Source: Eucommia ulmoides
Lineage: Eukaryota; Streptophyta; Magnoliopsida; Garryales; Eucommiaceae
DNA: 64,000 nucleotides
Reading direction: 5' to 3'
NCBI GenBank assembly: GCA_016647705.1
Contig: CM028336.1
Location: 11,230,880 to 11,294,879 of the forward strand
Part shown: positions 46,709 to 58,990 of the stretch, piece after piece
How positions within the stretch are numbered: the stretch's first letter is position 1
How the letters are laid out: each line of letters starts with the position of its first letter
Notes under the pieces: generated by a model
Database searches by the model: none
Told to the model about the DNA's origin: nothing
The model's input: the letters and a program-made list of their open reading frames with translations, nothing else
Position numbers and translations under genes: made by a program

Positions 46709-48290
46709 ATATGATATATAAATATAATTTTTAATTCATGTATATAAAATATAGTTAGAAAGGAAATCCATTTTTTTAGACTTTCAATTTTAGGTTTTAC
46801 TTATAAATGTCATTTTTAACTCATGTATATGAAATATTGCATAAGAAGGAAATCTAGTTTTTCTTTCATTATTTTTATAAACCCTTATATGAGAAATAAA
46901 AAATATAAAAAGTTCAAAAAAGAAAAATATTTTATTTACACTAAAAAAATGAAAATCGATTTTTTTTTAGTTATTTTTATAAACTCTTACATGAAAAATA
47001 AAAAATATAAAAAGTTAAAAAAAGAAAAATATTTTTTTGCATTAAAAAAACTCAAGTATGATTTTTTATTATTTATTCTAAAAATTGTCTTTTATTTAAA
47101 AGGCAAATCTCATTATTTCAAATATAAAAAATATTTTATTTTCATTAAACTGTATTAATTATAAATAGCAATTAAATTCACTCAAATTCCTATATTTAAG
47201 AATAAGAATAATATTTAAACTTATTTAAATAAAATAATAAATAGAAAAATCAATGAGAATCAAGAGAAATTGTTTTATGAACCTTCATTTATTCTCAAAT
47301 TTAGACTTTCAATTTTAAGTTTTACATATAGATGTCACTTAGGATAGGGGCAAAATAAACATTTAAGGTCCGTAGTATTTATAGAAACAGAGGGGAAGTT
47401 GGTTGTCATTGGTAAAATGACAAGAGTATAAACCCTTATTTTCAAAGGCTTTTTAAACTAGAAATAGTTAAATTGGTCAAACTAGACAAAAAATAATTAG
47501 TTCATTGAACCATCAATGTACTTGTGGATGTCTAATTTTCGTTTTTAATATGGTAGATAGTGTTATTAATATTTTTAAAATGAGCGTTTACGTCTTGTTT
47601 AACACTACTTCTATACCTAATTGTTTTAAGAGGGTGTGTTGTTTCTTTGAAATTTTAATGAAGATAAGACGACTTGTCCAATAATTTAACATTGTCTAGG
47701 AAATCAAATGAAAACACCAACATAAAAATTAATAATTTTTGCTGCAAAACTTCCAAAACAATAATTGTATTATTGGGAAAGAAACCATTCAACTGGGCCT
47801 TAATCTCCCCCACTGCACGCTCCTTTTATATATTAATTTTCATATGAAACTCTTTGCTCAATAAGAGTAAGGACCACAAATTATATAATAAAACAAATTG
47901 TTTGTTAAAAAATGTAAATAAATAAATAATCGAGTTTTATTTTCTTAAACCAAAGACAATAATGTAGATGTCATATGGCTCTAATTGGATCTTTGATTCA
48001 CAGATAAATATATCCCTTGTTGAGGATGGTTTCCAGGAAGTGACATCACTAGCCACCAAATTTATTTTATGTAATTTGTTGTTTTACACCCTCGTACTCT
48101 AGGCAAAACTAGAAGGGTGATGATTCTCTATGTGCACCCAATTTTACTAGTTATATATATATATATATATTTTAATAACAATTTTTATTGTCATATTACT
48201 GATATATAAAATTATCAATAAGTATAATATTTATTAAGAATAAAAAAAATATTACTAAATGTTTACCCCATGAATTAATCTTTAAAAAAA
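46709..48290. other. AT-rich spacer with older repeats
   Basis: 46770-47330 contains two or three related copies of a block with agactttcaattttaggttttac and tataaaaagtt-aaaaagaaaaat (46908 and 47007). The later part has a (TA)n run at 48151-48170. No gene was recognised; the 111-codon Lys/Phe/Tyr-rich ORF (46823-47158) reflects base composition. Confidence 0.4.
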
Positions 48291-48494
48291 AAAAAATAAA
48301 AAAAAATCAAAAACTTCTTCCCTCCATTTGATTCTCTTCTTCTCTCATTTCAAACTCTTTTCTTCCCTCCTCTTCCAACCACCTTCAAGTTCCTCCAACA
48401 CAAACCTTTCAACATTCAACCTCCTTTTCTAACACAAACCTTACCAACAGTCTTTCTCACAATTTTAGTCAAAATTTGTATAACATTCAAAGAA

Positions 48495-48530
48495 ATGAAT
48501 AGTGATGAATCACAAGACTCCACAGTAAGT
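48495..48530 (+). pseudogene. Possible first exon of the broken MULE transposase gene
   Basis: After a pyrimidine-rich leader-like stretch (48310-48450) an ATG opens MNSDESQDST and meets a good donor, A|GTAAGT, at about 48524. It lies 500 bp upstream of the transposase-like sequence on the same strand. The link is positional only. Confidence 0.25.
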
Positions 48531-49025
48531 TTTGAGTTATTATTTTTACTTTTTTTTTTTTTCAATTTTTTTGCAACCTTAAAACCATTGAAATCTTAAT
48601 TCATATGGGCCTATAAGTTCGAATGAAATGCATTTGGATGGACTTGTATGTAAGGGATGCACGAAACTATAGTTCGTATTGTACCCTTATTGTTCGGATG
48701 TATGGGTCCGTGCGACTGTATGTCTATGCGAACATATAACTCTAATTGAAATTCTGTAGATGTATAAGTCTGTACAACCCTATTTCATCATACTTCTAAA
48801 TTAGTTCAAATGAAGCCTCAATTTTTTGTTCTATGATGTTGCGGGATCATCTTGCCACACGATTTATTAAGGTTGAGAATGCTCTTGTGGCCAGTTAGAG
48901 CAATAAATTCAAGACTTATGAGGTGAATTCTCCTTGTAATACACATAGGATTTTCATATTTGTTATATTTTAATGTTGTTATACCTAGTTATGCTCAGTT
49001 TAAATAATATTTAAAATATTTTGTA

Positions 49026-49403
49026 GATTATTTTTGAGTCACGAAGTAAAGATATATTGGGCATGCGAAGTCAGTAAAATGCTTGTGTTTGTGATCATAA
49101 TTAGGCTTCTGCGGCAACTATCAAAGAGAATAAAATGTGTACAACACTTAGTTACGAGAGAGGAGGTGCATGCCGAAAAAATTGAATAAGATAGAAAGTT
49201 GTCAGATAAAAAACAATGAGGGAAAAAAACAATGAGGGAAGAAGTTGGGGCAAAAATATGTAGGTGTCCTTCACTTTAAAAGGAAAAAAGTTGGACATGA
49301 CAAACGATTGGGTGTTCGTTGTTTTATGAAAATTTCACAATCATCTTGAGGCAAAATATTTAGAGGGATACACTTATATGGGTAGATTGACACCAAATAA
49401 CAA
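49026..49403 (+). pseudogene. MULE transposase (FAR1-related), N-terminal part
   Basis: Broken plus-strand frames give FESRSKDILGMRSQ, then MCTTLSYERGGACRKN, SFTLKGKKLDMTNDWVFVV and, after one stop, HNHLEAKYLEGYTYMGRLTP. The order FxSR...xCERGGxYR...CPFxLKG...W..VV...HNH.....GH.YxGRLT is that of the zinc-chelating N-terminal region of FAR1/MULE proteins. Residues of the CPF motif are lost by a frame shift and the zinc motif is incomplete. The gene breaks off at 49403, where a solo LTR begins; it resumes at 53357. Confidence 0.65.
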
Positions 49404-50241
49404 TGGTGGACACCACATTTTGTCCCATTTATTTTTGCATTCTGTAAAAGTGTCGAGTCTAAAGTGCAAATTTGGACAAACTTTAAACCACGTTTAAAGG
49501 GACACAATTTTGCCTTAGATTCAAGTGTTTAAATTTCATTTAATATTTTGAAAAGAAAAGAAATAAAATAAAAATAAAAATTGACAATTTGATCAAACTA
49601 GGCAAAAAAAAGTTTTGGGGCTAACAACAAAATTTCTAAAAGATAATTAGGGACTAAATTGGTTAAATTGAAAGTGAATTTTCATAGAATATCACTTTGG
49701 ATATAATTAATTTTTTTTCTATCCCTTAATTTAAATAAATTTTATCAATTCTAACTACTATTTATTTTGGTCCAAAAATCGTACTTTTTGGCCCGTTGTA
49801 CTAAATTGACAATCAAAAATATTTTATTCTCCAAAAATTGAACTTTTCAATATTTATTTGGGTAGTTTAATTTTATTTTTATCATTTCAATTTCAAGAAC
49901 AATCAAAAGAATACATGTGTAATTGCTAACAAGTGCCCAAATCACAAAACAACGACAACAACAACAACTAAGAAAACACACTCTGGGAAAAAGATGGAGC
50001 CTTGGATTCCCAAATTGGAGTTCCCTAAGTACCTAAAGTATGCCCAAAACTATTTCCTAAAATGATATGACTAGGAGAGGTAATATCAACCCAAGTTTAC
50101 ACTCAATTCCACACTTAGGGGGCTAAAATGTGAAATTACGAAATAAGGGATAGGACCATCATGAAATCACATAAGCTGAAAATTAGGCACCCTGCGTACT
50201 CCTAGGGCACGTGCCTTGAGGAGTGCGCGGGCAGCCTCATC

Positions 50242-50249
50242 TATAAATA
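50242..50249 (+). promoter_or_regulatory. TATA box of the Tat-like LTR promoter
   Basis: TATAAATA in a GC-richer context (gcctcatctataaatagagg), followed by a pyrimidine-rich region with tctctctctag where the R region would begin (about 50275-50320). It is the best core promoter in the window. Activity is unknown. Confidence 0.6.
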
Positions 50250-50388
50250 GAGGAGGCCCCCCTTTCATTTCCTTTGCTAATTCACTCATCCAACTCTTGT
50301 GTTTCTCTCTCTAGAACACAAGACCTCTTTCTATCTCGAAAAAACACTTCTCAAAGTAGTTTTAGTTTTGTAAATCTTAGATTTTCTT

Positions 50389-50969
50389 TAGGGGTGTGCA
50401 ACGGATTGGGTCAACCCGTCAAACCCGCCCAAACCGCAAAACCTGCACCATAAAAAAATCGCCCAATACTAACCCGTGCATTGCATGAGTGTTAAATCTT
50501 GAAACCCGCACACGTATGGGCGGGTTACGATTTGGTCCATGTTTTTACGGGTTCAACCCGCCCGCTCGAGACACAAAAATACGTCGTTTTAGACTTTATT
50601 ACTTACGTTTTTAATTTTTTTTTCCTATTTTTATGATGGTTTACAAATTACATTATAGTTTTTTTTTTCTTGTTTTTGTGTTACTATAATTTTGTCCTAA
50701 TTTTTCTACAAATTTTTGTAATGTAATGGTTGTTTTTTAGCAACGTTTATTATATTTCAAGAGCAATCCACGGTTCTAATTAGTCCAACCCGAAAATAGG
50801 CTCAACCAGTATACTATTGGGTAACCTACGATTTAAACTAACCAACCCGTACAATCTAACCCGCCCCAACCCGCACATCATCGGGCGATCCACGGTTCGA
50901 ACTAATTCAACCTGCCAAGTATTGGTTTAGTTCGCGATTTTGGCCCAACCCGCCCGTTGCCCACCCCTA
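50389..50969. mobile_element. hAT-like MITE (581 bp) nested in the Tat-like LTR
   Basis: TAGGGGTGTGCAACGGATTG at the left and, inward from the right, TAGGGGTGGGCAACGGGCGG are TIRs. The flanks attttctt (50381-50388) and attttcta (50970-50977) match at 7 of 8, a hAT-type target duplication. The arms are rich in aacccgccc/gggttgggc words; the centre is AT-rich. Non-coding. Confidence 0.75.
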
Positions 50970-52220
50970 ATTTTCTACACAAAAAGAAAACTAATAAAGG
51001 AGAAGAAGATGAAAAAGAACCAAACAAAAGGATAAGAACCATCCTTACAAAAGACAAGGTAAGTTTTTAAAAACCCCAAACTTTACATTCTTGTCTAAAA
51101 ACAAAGACAAACAAAGAAAAACAATTATAAAAACACTCAAACTCCGACAAAAAAAACATAAGCCGTTCTCTGAGAACGCACTTTACTTTTCTTACATTTT
51201 ACTTTACCATTATTTACTTTCTCACACTTTACTTTTTCACATTTACTTTACTGTCATTTACTTTATCGCTCTGCGTCTTTCTGCACTTTACATTTTCACA
51301 TTTTTCTTTCTTTTTTTAGCCTAGGCCTTGGACCGGCACTAAGTCGCGGTCTTTGGCATGCGCATAGTTTTTTCTTTCTTTGTCAAGTTTTTGGATTAGC
51401 GATATACATATATTTATACTTATATATCTATATATTATACTACATACATATACATAAATGTTTTACTAGTATTTACATACCAAAAATAAAAAATCGTGAA
51501 AAAATAAAAGAAAAGGGTTCTACTTGAACTAAGAATCCTTTTTCAAAAAATGATATTTGGTAAAGTTATCATGGCAAAATTTTGTTTTTACTATTTTGAT
51601 AAAAAACCAAAAATATCAAGTCTCATTTGTTATCCCAAAACAAATTACACTTCAAAAACATTTTATTCTCTTTCTTTATTTTCAAGAAGTTTTCTTAAAA
51701 ACTGATAGTAATAAAAAATATTTTCTCCATCTACTACACTCAAAAAGGATTTTTCTAGAAAGACTTTCTTTAAACATTTCTTTTATTCTTAAGCGGAAAA
51801 ATGTTTTTTTTTTTTTTTAAATAATGTTCTTTTGTTTTTTTCTTAAAAAAAATCCTTTCCATAAAAAATATTTGTTTTTCCTTTCGAAACACTAAGATTT
51901 TAATATTATTTTAAAAGAAAAAAAAAATAAATCCTTTAAAAAATATTTTTTTTCACAAATAAACCAAAAACTCCTCATAAATGTTTATTCACTAAATGAC
52001 AAAATTTACATGAAAATGGAATTTCTTATAAATTGATTTTCTTCACTACAAGACAAAACCCTTCCCACAATGGTTTTTTTTTTATTTAAAATATGTTTTT
52101 CTTAAATGATTTCAACATAATAATAAAATTTATTTTTCCAAAATGATTTTTTTTTCTTCTAAATTGTGTTTCTCACAAAAAGATAACTTTCTTAAAAAAG
52201 GTTTATTTTCAAAATTGTAT

Positions 52221-52222
<2 letters not shown>

Positions 52223-52256
<34 letters not shown>
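52223..52256. repeat. Poly-T run (34 nt)
   Basis: Uninterrupted T run within the T-rich middle of the Tat-like LTR. Length may be an assembly estimate. Confidence 0.9.
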
Positions 52257-52257
<1 letters not shown>

Positions 52258-53356
52258 TTTTCTGAAAATTAGCTTTTCAAATTTTATATTTTCTATTTTC
52301 AAATTGTTTTCTTTAAATATTTTGCAAAAGTTTCATTTTACATTGAAAGTAAAATGTTTTCTTAAAAAATAAAATTTCTTTTAATCATTTTTTTAAATAA
52401 ATATTCCTTTTCTTTTCAAAAACACTTTCCAAAAATGTTAATTTTCTTAATTTTTTTTTTTTTTTTGTCATCAATGAAGAACAAAATACGTTTTTAGTCT
52501 TTAATTTTTTATTTAAAGGAAAATGTTTCTTTCAAAAAATAAATAAAAATATTTTACTTCATTTCCTCCATTATTATCTTTCTAACTAAAACATAAAATT
52601 TTGCCATCATAACTTAAACTAAAAAAAATAAAAAATGAATAAAATAAAATAAATAGTAAAAAAATAATAAATGGAAAAGAAAAAGAAAACTGTTCCCCGG
52701 GACCAAAACTTGTTGATTCTTTCAGAATCGATAGGCGATTTAAAATGAGATATTTTTACATTTTAAGTATTTTCTTTAGTTTACATATTTTATTTTATCT
52801 TGCATGCTTAATAGCCTTATCATAATAAACACGTCATAATAAATTAAGTTAAGGGAAAAAGATTATGTTAACCATAAAAAACAAACGAACTTTGACTTGA
52901 TTTAATTTGAAATGCTTAGACACTAAGGTAGCATTTTCAAATAGGCGTCTTAGGACGCCTAACACCTTCCATGAGTATAACCAACCTTTGAACCTAATGA
53001 ATACTCTGGTTAAGATCGTTTTGAGTCAAATTTGGGTCATTTTAAAAAATCTTTTATTTTTTTTCTTTTATTCACTTTCTTTAAAATCTGGTGACCTAAC
53101 ATACTTTTTCAAAACCTGTGTTAGGTGGCGACTCCAAACTTTTCATAAAATTTTGATCCATGTAAATTAGTTCAAAACCGACACCTAGAAAATCCATTGA
53201 ACTTGTTTTTCTAAAATCGTTTTTTCCCCTAAAATAAAACTTATTAAAAAGCATCTTCTAAAGATAAGTTGTTTTGAAAAAATGAACGGGATTTCGAATT
53301 ATAACATCAACACTTGGTCGGTGTTATGATTCGGGTGCAAAATCTGGGGTGCATCA

Positions 53357-54330
53357 ACAACCAACTTGATTGACATGTCTAAACACTTGGTACAACCAAA
53401 GAGGATGCCGTACACCCTTTAGAACCATAATTCGACCAATATGACGACAATAAAAACTATCTACAACGGAAGGCATGAATATTGGGTTAACAAGAAGGCT
53501 AATAAGTTATTGATGCAACAACTATTGGACAAATTACACGAGCATACTTACGTAGAGTGAAATATGACGATCTAGGATCTAGTACAATCATTGATCTATT
53601 GTGGATGCACCCGAATAGTTTTTGGTTGTTGCATACTTTTTCAGTAGTTTTGATTATGGATTGCATATATAAGACCAATCAGTACTGCATTCATCTGCCA
53701 GAGATTGTAGGGGTAAAATCCACTTTTAAGACATTTTTAGCTAGCTTTGTTTTCCTTCAAAATGAGAAGGTTGAGTACTAAGGTGGGTTATAGGAATTTT
53801 AGTGACAATGTTGGACAAGGGTGTTACCCCTAGTGCTATAGTAGTAGATGGAGAGTTGACATTGATGCATGTTACTGTCGTTTTTTTTACTGCAAAATAT
53901 TTATCATGTTGCTGGCATATTTTAAAGAATATTCTCATAAATTGTAAGAAGCCATTCAATACTGGTGATCAATGAGAAAATTTCAATCATGTGTAAAATT
54001 TGTGAGCATTATCTAAGGAGGATGATGAATACTTACGACATTTACAAATGTTTCAAGTTGAGTTTTCTGAGTATCGAATGTCATGTCATACGTGGTGCAA
54101 AGTAGGTTAATTTCATATAAAGAGAGATTCATAGATGTGTGGACCAAACAAATAATGCACTTTGATAATGAGACAACGAATAAGGCCAAAAGTTCTTTCG
54201 CAAAGATAAAACAATAGTAAGGGGCTAGGCAAGGAGGTTTTGAGTGATTTACTGTAGGATTCACGTGTTGTTCGAGCCACAGCTTACTGATGTGAAGACT
54301 GAGGAAAAGGGATATTAAAAATACTAGATG
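53357..54330 (+). pseudogene. MULE transposase (FAR1-related), catalytic part
   Basis: Resumes directly after the LTR with TNLIDMSKHLVQPKRMPYTL and MTTIKTIYNGRHEYWVNKKA, then an open stretch 53557-53781 with IDLLWMHPNSFWLLHTFSVV, LIMDCIYKTNQYCIHLPEIV and GVKSTFKTFLASFVFLQNEK. LIMDCTYKTNxYxxPLLEIVGVTST is the catalytic core with the first Asp of the DDE triad (here D in LIMDC). Further pieces are VDGELTLM (likely second Asp), CCWHILKNILINCKKPF (the H/C region after it) and, near 54110-54210, ERFIDVWTKQIMHFDNETTN. Stops and frame changes are frequent. The terminal SWIM zinc finger was not found. No intact source of transposase for the MULEs exists in the window. Confidence 0.75.
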
Positions 54331-55429
54331 TACACATCCGAATACCGAAAGCTAGATGGTAAAAAAATTAATTCATTATTTATATTAATTAATGAACTAA
54401 ATTGAGACAATTCTAATTTTTCCATTCCAGCATAAAATACTTTTTTCCCAAAGGCATTTATTTCGACTGTGAGTTATGTCTATCCCCATATCACAATCAT
54501 GTCCAATTGATAGGAATATTACCAAGAGAACCTCCTCCGATGTCATATTTGTATTACACAATCTTTTTATCTTGTGTTTCCGAAAGGATCAATAGGGTAT
54601 GGATAAAGTTAAAAAACCTCCTTAGTCTATTCATATAAAAATTGATTAATAATATAATTTCTTGTAACACTAACTAGAATATCATGCCATTCGTCACAAT
54701 ACTCTGGCCAGAGACTTGAGTGAATTATTTTAAATCGAATCATATAGGACACATCACTTTTTACTGAGAGTAATAGATCTTATTTTGCTTACTCATATAT
54801 TCACATGTCTATCCTACTATATTTAATGAATACCTTTGAAGTCTGGTAGCTAGCGTACAACACTTAATATTATCAAATTATAGAAACCCATACATGTACT
54901 ATATAGTAAATCAAGTCGAAAGATAAAAAATACAATCATATCTCAGATATCTTATTTTCACATCGAGCAAAACTACCATGTAGAATATCAAGGATGATCA
55001 TGTTTGGTCTCTTACTGCACTAATAGGTTTCCTTGTAGTTGTTCTAGCATCTCATATTAATGGTTTGAGACTTACCATTCTCAAAAGAGAAAATAACAAA
55101 ACAAGCCAACATATATCATCGAAAACCAGTTTTTAACAATCCAATGCCAACTAGGAATAATTAAGAATATGAGTTACCAAATGTCTTTGGTTTACGCCTT
55201 TTAATCACAATGAAGAGCTACAATATTTCTAGATTATATCCAAGGTCTACAATAACATTGATATAATAAAATAATAATATCAAAATACATTTTTTTAATA
55301 CTTAAGATTGAAATATTTTATAGATAAAAAACACAAATATAAGATTACAAGATAAAGTTTAAGGCTTAGATATAACAATATTCCTCTAGCAATTCAATCA
55401 CTATAATGTCTCATACCCATCTTTTTAAG
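54331..55429. other. Probable 3' non-coding end/LTR of the copia element
   Basis: Lies downstream (minus strand) of the copia RNase H. No ORFs. It should contain the 3' LTR, but I could not find a repeat of it at the other end of the element, so LTR limits are unknown. Confidence 0.35.
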
Positions 55430-58400
55430 ATGTCAATCTAACTATTGTAAATTCATAGCCTTATTGAGTTGATCTGCTACCGTGTCTAATCTCTTAATGT
55501 CGACATCATTCATCCCAATGATTTCACAAATCAAGTGAAAGCGTCGCTGTATCTATTTAAATTATTGGTGAAACCTAGGTTCCCATGCTAGAGCTAGAAT
55601 ACCATTGTTATCACAATACACATGTATCGATGATGTAATGGTTGAAACCACTTCAAGTTTAGTGACTAACATCTTAATCAATACACCTTCCTTCGTTGCG
55701 TTGGCAGCGATAACATACTCGGCCTCAGTAGTGGAATATGTGGTTATAGATTTCTTATATGTCCTTCAGCTAACTACCCCACCCTTCAAGATAAATACAT
55801 ATCCCTAAGTTGACTTTTGGTTATCCACGTTAGAATTAAAATCTAAATCTGAATAATCATTAACCCTTAGTTCTCTCCTTCACAGACTAGAAATTTATCT
55901 TTAGTCTTTCACAAGTACTTGAGAATATATTTTACATAAAATTGTGTACATGAGACTTCCAATTGCCCCAAGCATATAGAATCCTACTCATCGCAATATT
56001 TTCTTTTGAAGAATGGGGACCTATATTCCAAGAGAGGTGAATTCCATGTTGGATTGGTAGATAGTCCTTAGAATTCTCTATGCTGGATCGCTCCAGCATT
56101 TTATCTATGTATCCAGATTGGGATAAACCCAACGTCCTTTCAAATCCATCTCCATAAGTTTTTATTCCCCAATATATATGATGCTTTTCCCAAATCCTTT
56201 ATGGATAAAGTTTAAGAAAGTCAAATTTTTGTAGTTGAAAATATTTCTACATCGTTTCCAATTAGTAGGATATCGTCAACGTACAACACCAGGAAACAAA
56301 TGGCCTTTCCATCTATTTTCTTTTACACGCATGGGTGATTCGTGTTTTGGAGGTATCCAAACTATTTGACAGCCTTGTTAAAATGTATGTTCTAGCTTCA
56401 AGAACCTTTCTTAAATCCATAAATGGACTTCTACAACTCACAGATCATCTAGCTTTCGCCTCCGGCTATGAAGCCCTCTATTTGATGCATGTAAATCTCT
56501 ACTTCTATATTTACATTCGAAAAAGTTGTCCTTACATCCATCTGCTAGATTTCATAGTCGTGATATGCGACTATAGCTAGTAAAATCCTAATGGATTTTA
56601 ACATGGAGATTGGTAAAAAGATCTTTTCATAGTCAACACCTTGACGTTAAGTACATCTTTTCGCCACTAGTTTGGTCTTGAACACGTCTTCTTTACATAT
56701 GAGTCTAGTATTCTCTTAAAGATTCATTTGAACCCAATGAGAACAATTTCCTCTGGTGAATCCCCAAGTGTCCAGACTTGGTTAGAGAACATGGAATTCA
56801 TTTCATATTTCATTAATGTTCTCTACTTATTACTGTTAATTTTTAACGTCGCCTCTTCATAGTTAGTAGGATTATTAACTCCCACTAGAAGTAGCTCCTA
56901 TCTATCCTTCTGTCCAAGATATCCTATATATCTATAAGGATGATCAAAAGTTCTACTAGATGTATGAGGATTTTGTGTACTTGATGCATTTACTATTTGC
57001 ATCTCATTATTTATAGTTTGTTCGGCTTGTCTAGTATCCAACAACTCTACCAATTCTATATTTTTCCTAGTCTGACATCCTTGAGGAACCATTTCTCTAA
57101 CAATTCTACATTCTAGAAGCAAACACCTTTTGTTCTTGTGGGTGATACAAGAAATATCCTATGATTTTCTTAGGATACCCCACAAACCTACAAATGTCGA
57201 TCCTAGATTTCAATTTGTCTACTTCAAGTCTTTTGATATGAGCCTGTCAACCTAACATATTAAAGACTTGATTTTTGCCCATATCATATCTCATATGGAG
57301 TAACTGACATTTATTTAGTTGGAACCTTATTTGGTAAGCCAGTTGCAATCATCAAGGCATATCCCCAAAATAAAATGGGTAAATCAATATGACTCATCGT
57401 CGATCTGACCATATCTAATATGGTTTGATTTATCCATTATGATACACCATTTAATACTATTTCCGATTTGTTTCTATAGTTTCTTTCTAAATTCTTTCAA
57501 CATTTTAAAGGAAAGTGTTTCATAAGACACACAAAACTATACCTAGAGTGATTATCGATAAAGGTAATAAAGCATGAACATCCACCCCAAGTTGAGAAGC
57601 TCATCGACTCACACACAACGATATGTACCAAGGCCAATATGTTAGCAATAATTTCCTAATGTCTGACAAAAGGAGAATTGGTCATTTTTCCCATGAGACA
57701 AAAGTCACAAGTTGGTAATAGCTCCAAGCCAAATGTGCCCAAAAGTCCATCTTTAACCATCTTGTTAATCCACTTGTCACTAATATGGCCTAATCTAAGA
57801 TGCCACAAGTCGGTTGGATTTTCATCTCCTAATATTTTATTTGTTATACTTTCAGTTGTTAGGTTGTTAATGTCACCACACATATTTAAATAATAACGAT
57901 TGTTATAACATATTCCCAAGTCAAACAACTTTTGATGGAAATAAATAATAAATTTATTATCCACAAAAATAATTGCATAAGCATCCTTTATTAAATAATG
58001 GAGAGAAATAATATTTTTGAAAACTTTATACAGAAACAAATAATTTTTTAAATTTAAAATGTATAATGACAACAATCTTAAGTGAAGGTCTCCCACGGCT
58101 AATGCAATAACTTTTGCTCTATTTTCCACGTATAGTGGGATGTCTCATTTACTCAGCCTTCTGCTTCACTTTAGACTTTGCATAGTGTTACACACATATG
58201 AACTAGTACTATAGTCTAAAATCCAATCTGAAATAGAATAGGTTGTTAAGAAATCAATAACAACAAGCAAATGTCACATACCTTCCGATTGTTTATCCTT
58301 GGAACTTAGGTATTGAAGAAAATTCCTTTTCTAATGCCCTTGTTGGCCACATGCCTCTTCTCTTCATTGAGGTTGAAGGACCGTTCACTATAAGAAACAA

Positions 58401-58990
58401 ACCTTTGGTCTTTTTAAAGTTCTCCTCGATGGTTCCCAACATGTTAAGAAGCCCTGGAAGAGTGACTTTTAGCTTGTTCTTGTTGAAATTCACCACGAAC
58501 TAATTGATTGCATTAGGTAGCAACTGCAGAATTAAGTCCAAATCAAGTTGTGATCAGTAGGTGACCCCACTTTTCCAGTCTCTAAATATGACTAATTTTC
58601 TTATAGACATGTTCCTTGACTGATGACTATGCCAACGTCCTTGTTCTTAAAGATCCTTCGATACTTTGTACCTAACACTATGATTGTGCTCACCAAAAAG
58701 AGATTCCAAGCATTCCATAATCGCATATAAGCTCTTGGGTTGTTTCTGAAGCTTATTACTCATCGATGTTATCACATAGCACAAAGCCTACTTATCATCG
58801 TCTACATATTTTTGAATCGTGACATGTTTCTTCTAAGTGTTGGCATAAAAATACTCAGATACTGGACCATCCATAACACAGTTCAATTTCAAATAATCCA
58901 AAACTAATTTAAGAAGTCTTAGCCAATTGGTAAAGTTAGGTTTGGTTAGCGTATTTTTCTCAAGAATATTTTGCAATAGTTTTGACACAG
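55430..58990 (-). pseudogene. Degenerate Ty1/copia retrotransposon (gag-pol)
   Basis: Minus-strand order, from high to low coordinates: UBN2-type gag (ILQLLPNAIN and NKNKLKVTLPGLLNMLGT, 58540-58420); protease WILDYSTSSYVCNTM (about 58237-58180), where the catalytic D-S-G has become D-Y-S; GAG-pre-integrase LWHLRLGHISDKWINKMVKD with CDFCLMGKM (57815-57660); integrase ESMSFSTWGGCSCFITFIDN and HSRYSFVCLMKH (57610-57510); reverse transcriptase QMDVRTTF (56550-56520), YVDDILLIGND with YVDD at 56283-56272, and MGLSQSGYIDKMLER (56132-56080); RNase H NVDNQKST-GYVFILKGGVVS (55840-55760) and STTEAEYVIAANATKEG (about 55740-55690); end ADQLNKAMNLQ near 55445. Domain order protease-integrase-RT-RNase H defines copia. 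Many stops. Confidence 0.9.

Larger units (their letters stand above)
49404..53356 (+). mobile_element. Tat/Ogre-like gypsy solo LTR (3.95 kb) inside the MULE transposase
   Basis: Starts TGGTGGACACC and ends GGGGTGCATCA; these ends are inverted repeats at 8 of 11 positions with TG...CA termini. acaa flanks both sides (49400-49403 and 53357-53360), a short target duplication. Internal hallmarks are a TATA box in ctataaatagaggaggccc (50241 onward), a T-rich middle with a 34-nt T run (52223-52256), and the 3' text ggcgtcttaggacgcctaac...taggtggcgactcc (52943-53136) seen in plant Tat-group LTRs. Transposase sequence on both sides and no gag-pol show it to be a solo LTR. It contains a hAT-like element at 50389-50969. 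Confidence 0.75.
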
